Origin: Lachnospiraceae bacterium
GTDB taxonomy: Bacteria > Bacillota > Clostridia > Lachnospirales > Lachnospiraceae
NCBI GenBank assembly: GCA_017634455.1
Contig: JAGBNK010000028.1
Location: 28,488-92,487, forward strand
DNA length: 64,000 nucleotides
Direction: 5' to 3'
In this document: in pieces, positions 63,626-64,000 of the stretch
Numbering within the stretch: position 1 is the first letter of the stretch
Layout: each line of letters opens with the position of its first letter
Position numbers and translations under genes: made by a program
Notes under the pieces: generated by a model
Databases searched by the model: none
Told to the model about the DNA's origin: nothing
Seen by the model: the letters and a program-made list of their open reading frames with translations, nothing else

Positions 63626-63876
63626 TGAATCATGAAGATTATAAAGTTCTTGCCAAAGTTAGATTTGAGCGAGCTAAAGAGTTAGTACATGAAGCGGAAC
63701 TGCTTATTGAAGATAACGCATACAAATCAGCTAACAACCGTGCATATTATGCTATCGAAAAAACAATCAACGGTCTACTTGCATTATCAGATGTCACAGT
63801 CAAAACGCACAAAGGATGCATTCTTCAGTTCAACGAACTATATGTTAAATCCAAGTCTACTCCTACTATTATATAA
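63625..63876 (+). pseudogene. HEPN-domain toxin, truncated
   Basis: The 83-residue frame starts in the TAATG overlap with the antitoxin. It is a HEPN protein by FERAKELVHEAELLIEDNAY and SANNRAYYAIEKTINGLLAL. Complete relatives run to about 130 residues, and the RNase motif Rx4-6H expected in the second half is missing: after FNELYVKSKS the protein ends in TPTII. The bases beyond do not restore HEPN sequence in another frame, so this is a deletion or replacement, not a simple frameshift. Probably inactive as toxin. Confidence 0.7.
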
Positions 63877-64000
63877 AGTCATAGTCTTTCTTTACCTTTT
63901 CTATAGGTTCGACTATGCTATTTTAAGATACTGTGGATTGGTGTTTTTCTCCTACCACTTGATGGTTTTCAAAAGGCTCCAACCACAGTCTCTTTGTTCA

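Noticed and set aside
63877..64000. Insertion sequence end beyond the HEPN fragment
   Set aside because: CTGTGGATTGG and CCAACCACAG look like imperfect inverted ends and CATAGTC/GACTATG form a small hairpin, but no transposase frame can be supported within the remaining bases.

Overview
The window reads as a chromosomal stretch of a low-GC, anaerobic Lachnospiraceae-type Firmicute (Butyrivibrio / Pseudobutyrivibrio / Roseburia-like). This is an inference from AG-rich ribosome binding sites (GGAGG), a domain-swapped GH3 beta-glucosidase, paired GPH sugar symporters, AraC-controlled glycosidase clusters and a FucO-type lactaldehyde reductase. The organism looks like a gut or rumen degrader of plant glycosides. 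No rRNA, tRNA, CRISPR array, prophage or intact insertion sequence was seen.

Layout. (1) 1-5000: the edge-truncated GH3 gene with a divergent TetR regulator, a beta-phosphoglucomutase, and a chemotaxis receptor split by one in-frame TAG. (2) 5044-14917: a rhamnoside/glucoside locus with a GH3, a short GH78 and a complete ribose-type ABC importer, with a divergent AraC regulator. An unusual repeat island (6851-7178) lies between the GH3 and GH78 genes. (3) 14956-23348: a second glycoside locus with a large GH78, a GPH symporter and two NAD-dependent SDR proteins, one carrying a C-terminal zinc-ribbon-like tail, plus an AraC regulator. Clusters of TTGTAAT/ATTACAA boxes lie in both of its promoter regions. 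(4) 23382-41200: the most unusual region. An operon of DUF1116 protein, FdrA-like protein, a 60-residue protein, a divergent acetate-kinase paralogue and an esterase lies beside tartronate-semialdehyde-reductase-like and glycerate 2-kinase genes, a GPH symporter, a putative glycosidase with a beta-galactosidase-like C-terminal half, a 2-hydroxyacid dehydrogenase, an AraC regulator, a GH2 glycosidase and a PucR regulator. This looks like an undescribed route from a plant glycoside through a sugar acid to glycerate plus an acyl phosphate that yields ATP.

(5) 41459-47826: a 53-residue small protein, then an ECF sigma / membrane anti-sigma / ABC-2 exporter / lipoprotein / secreted protein locus. 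Two of its ABC genes are broken by one-base changes in homopolymers. (6) 48076-57487: O-acetylhomoserine sulfhydrylase, two tandem HypB-type GTPases with no hydrogenase genes in sight, a four-gene flavin reductase / SDR / DUF1295 / membrane operon, and argG with a clear promoter and ARG-box-like sites. (7) 57492-64000: a Lon-type AAA+ module without a protease domain, Mrp/NBP35 ATPase, MtnA, FucO, and a nucleotidyltransferase-HEPN toxin-antitoxin pair with a perfect 30-bp palindrome over its promoter; the HEPN toxin is truncated.

Working together, the two GH78 loci would release L-rhamnose and glucose from plant glycosides. FucO would recycle NADH by reducing the lactaldehyde formed from deoxysugars, and region 4 would handle an acidic or oxidised sugar by substrate-level phosphorylation. 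Family assignments rest on motifs read by eye; no database search was run.
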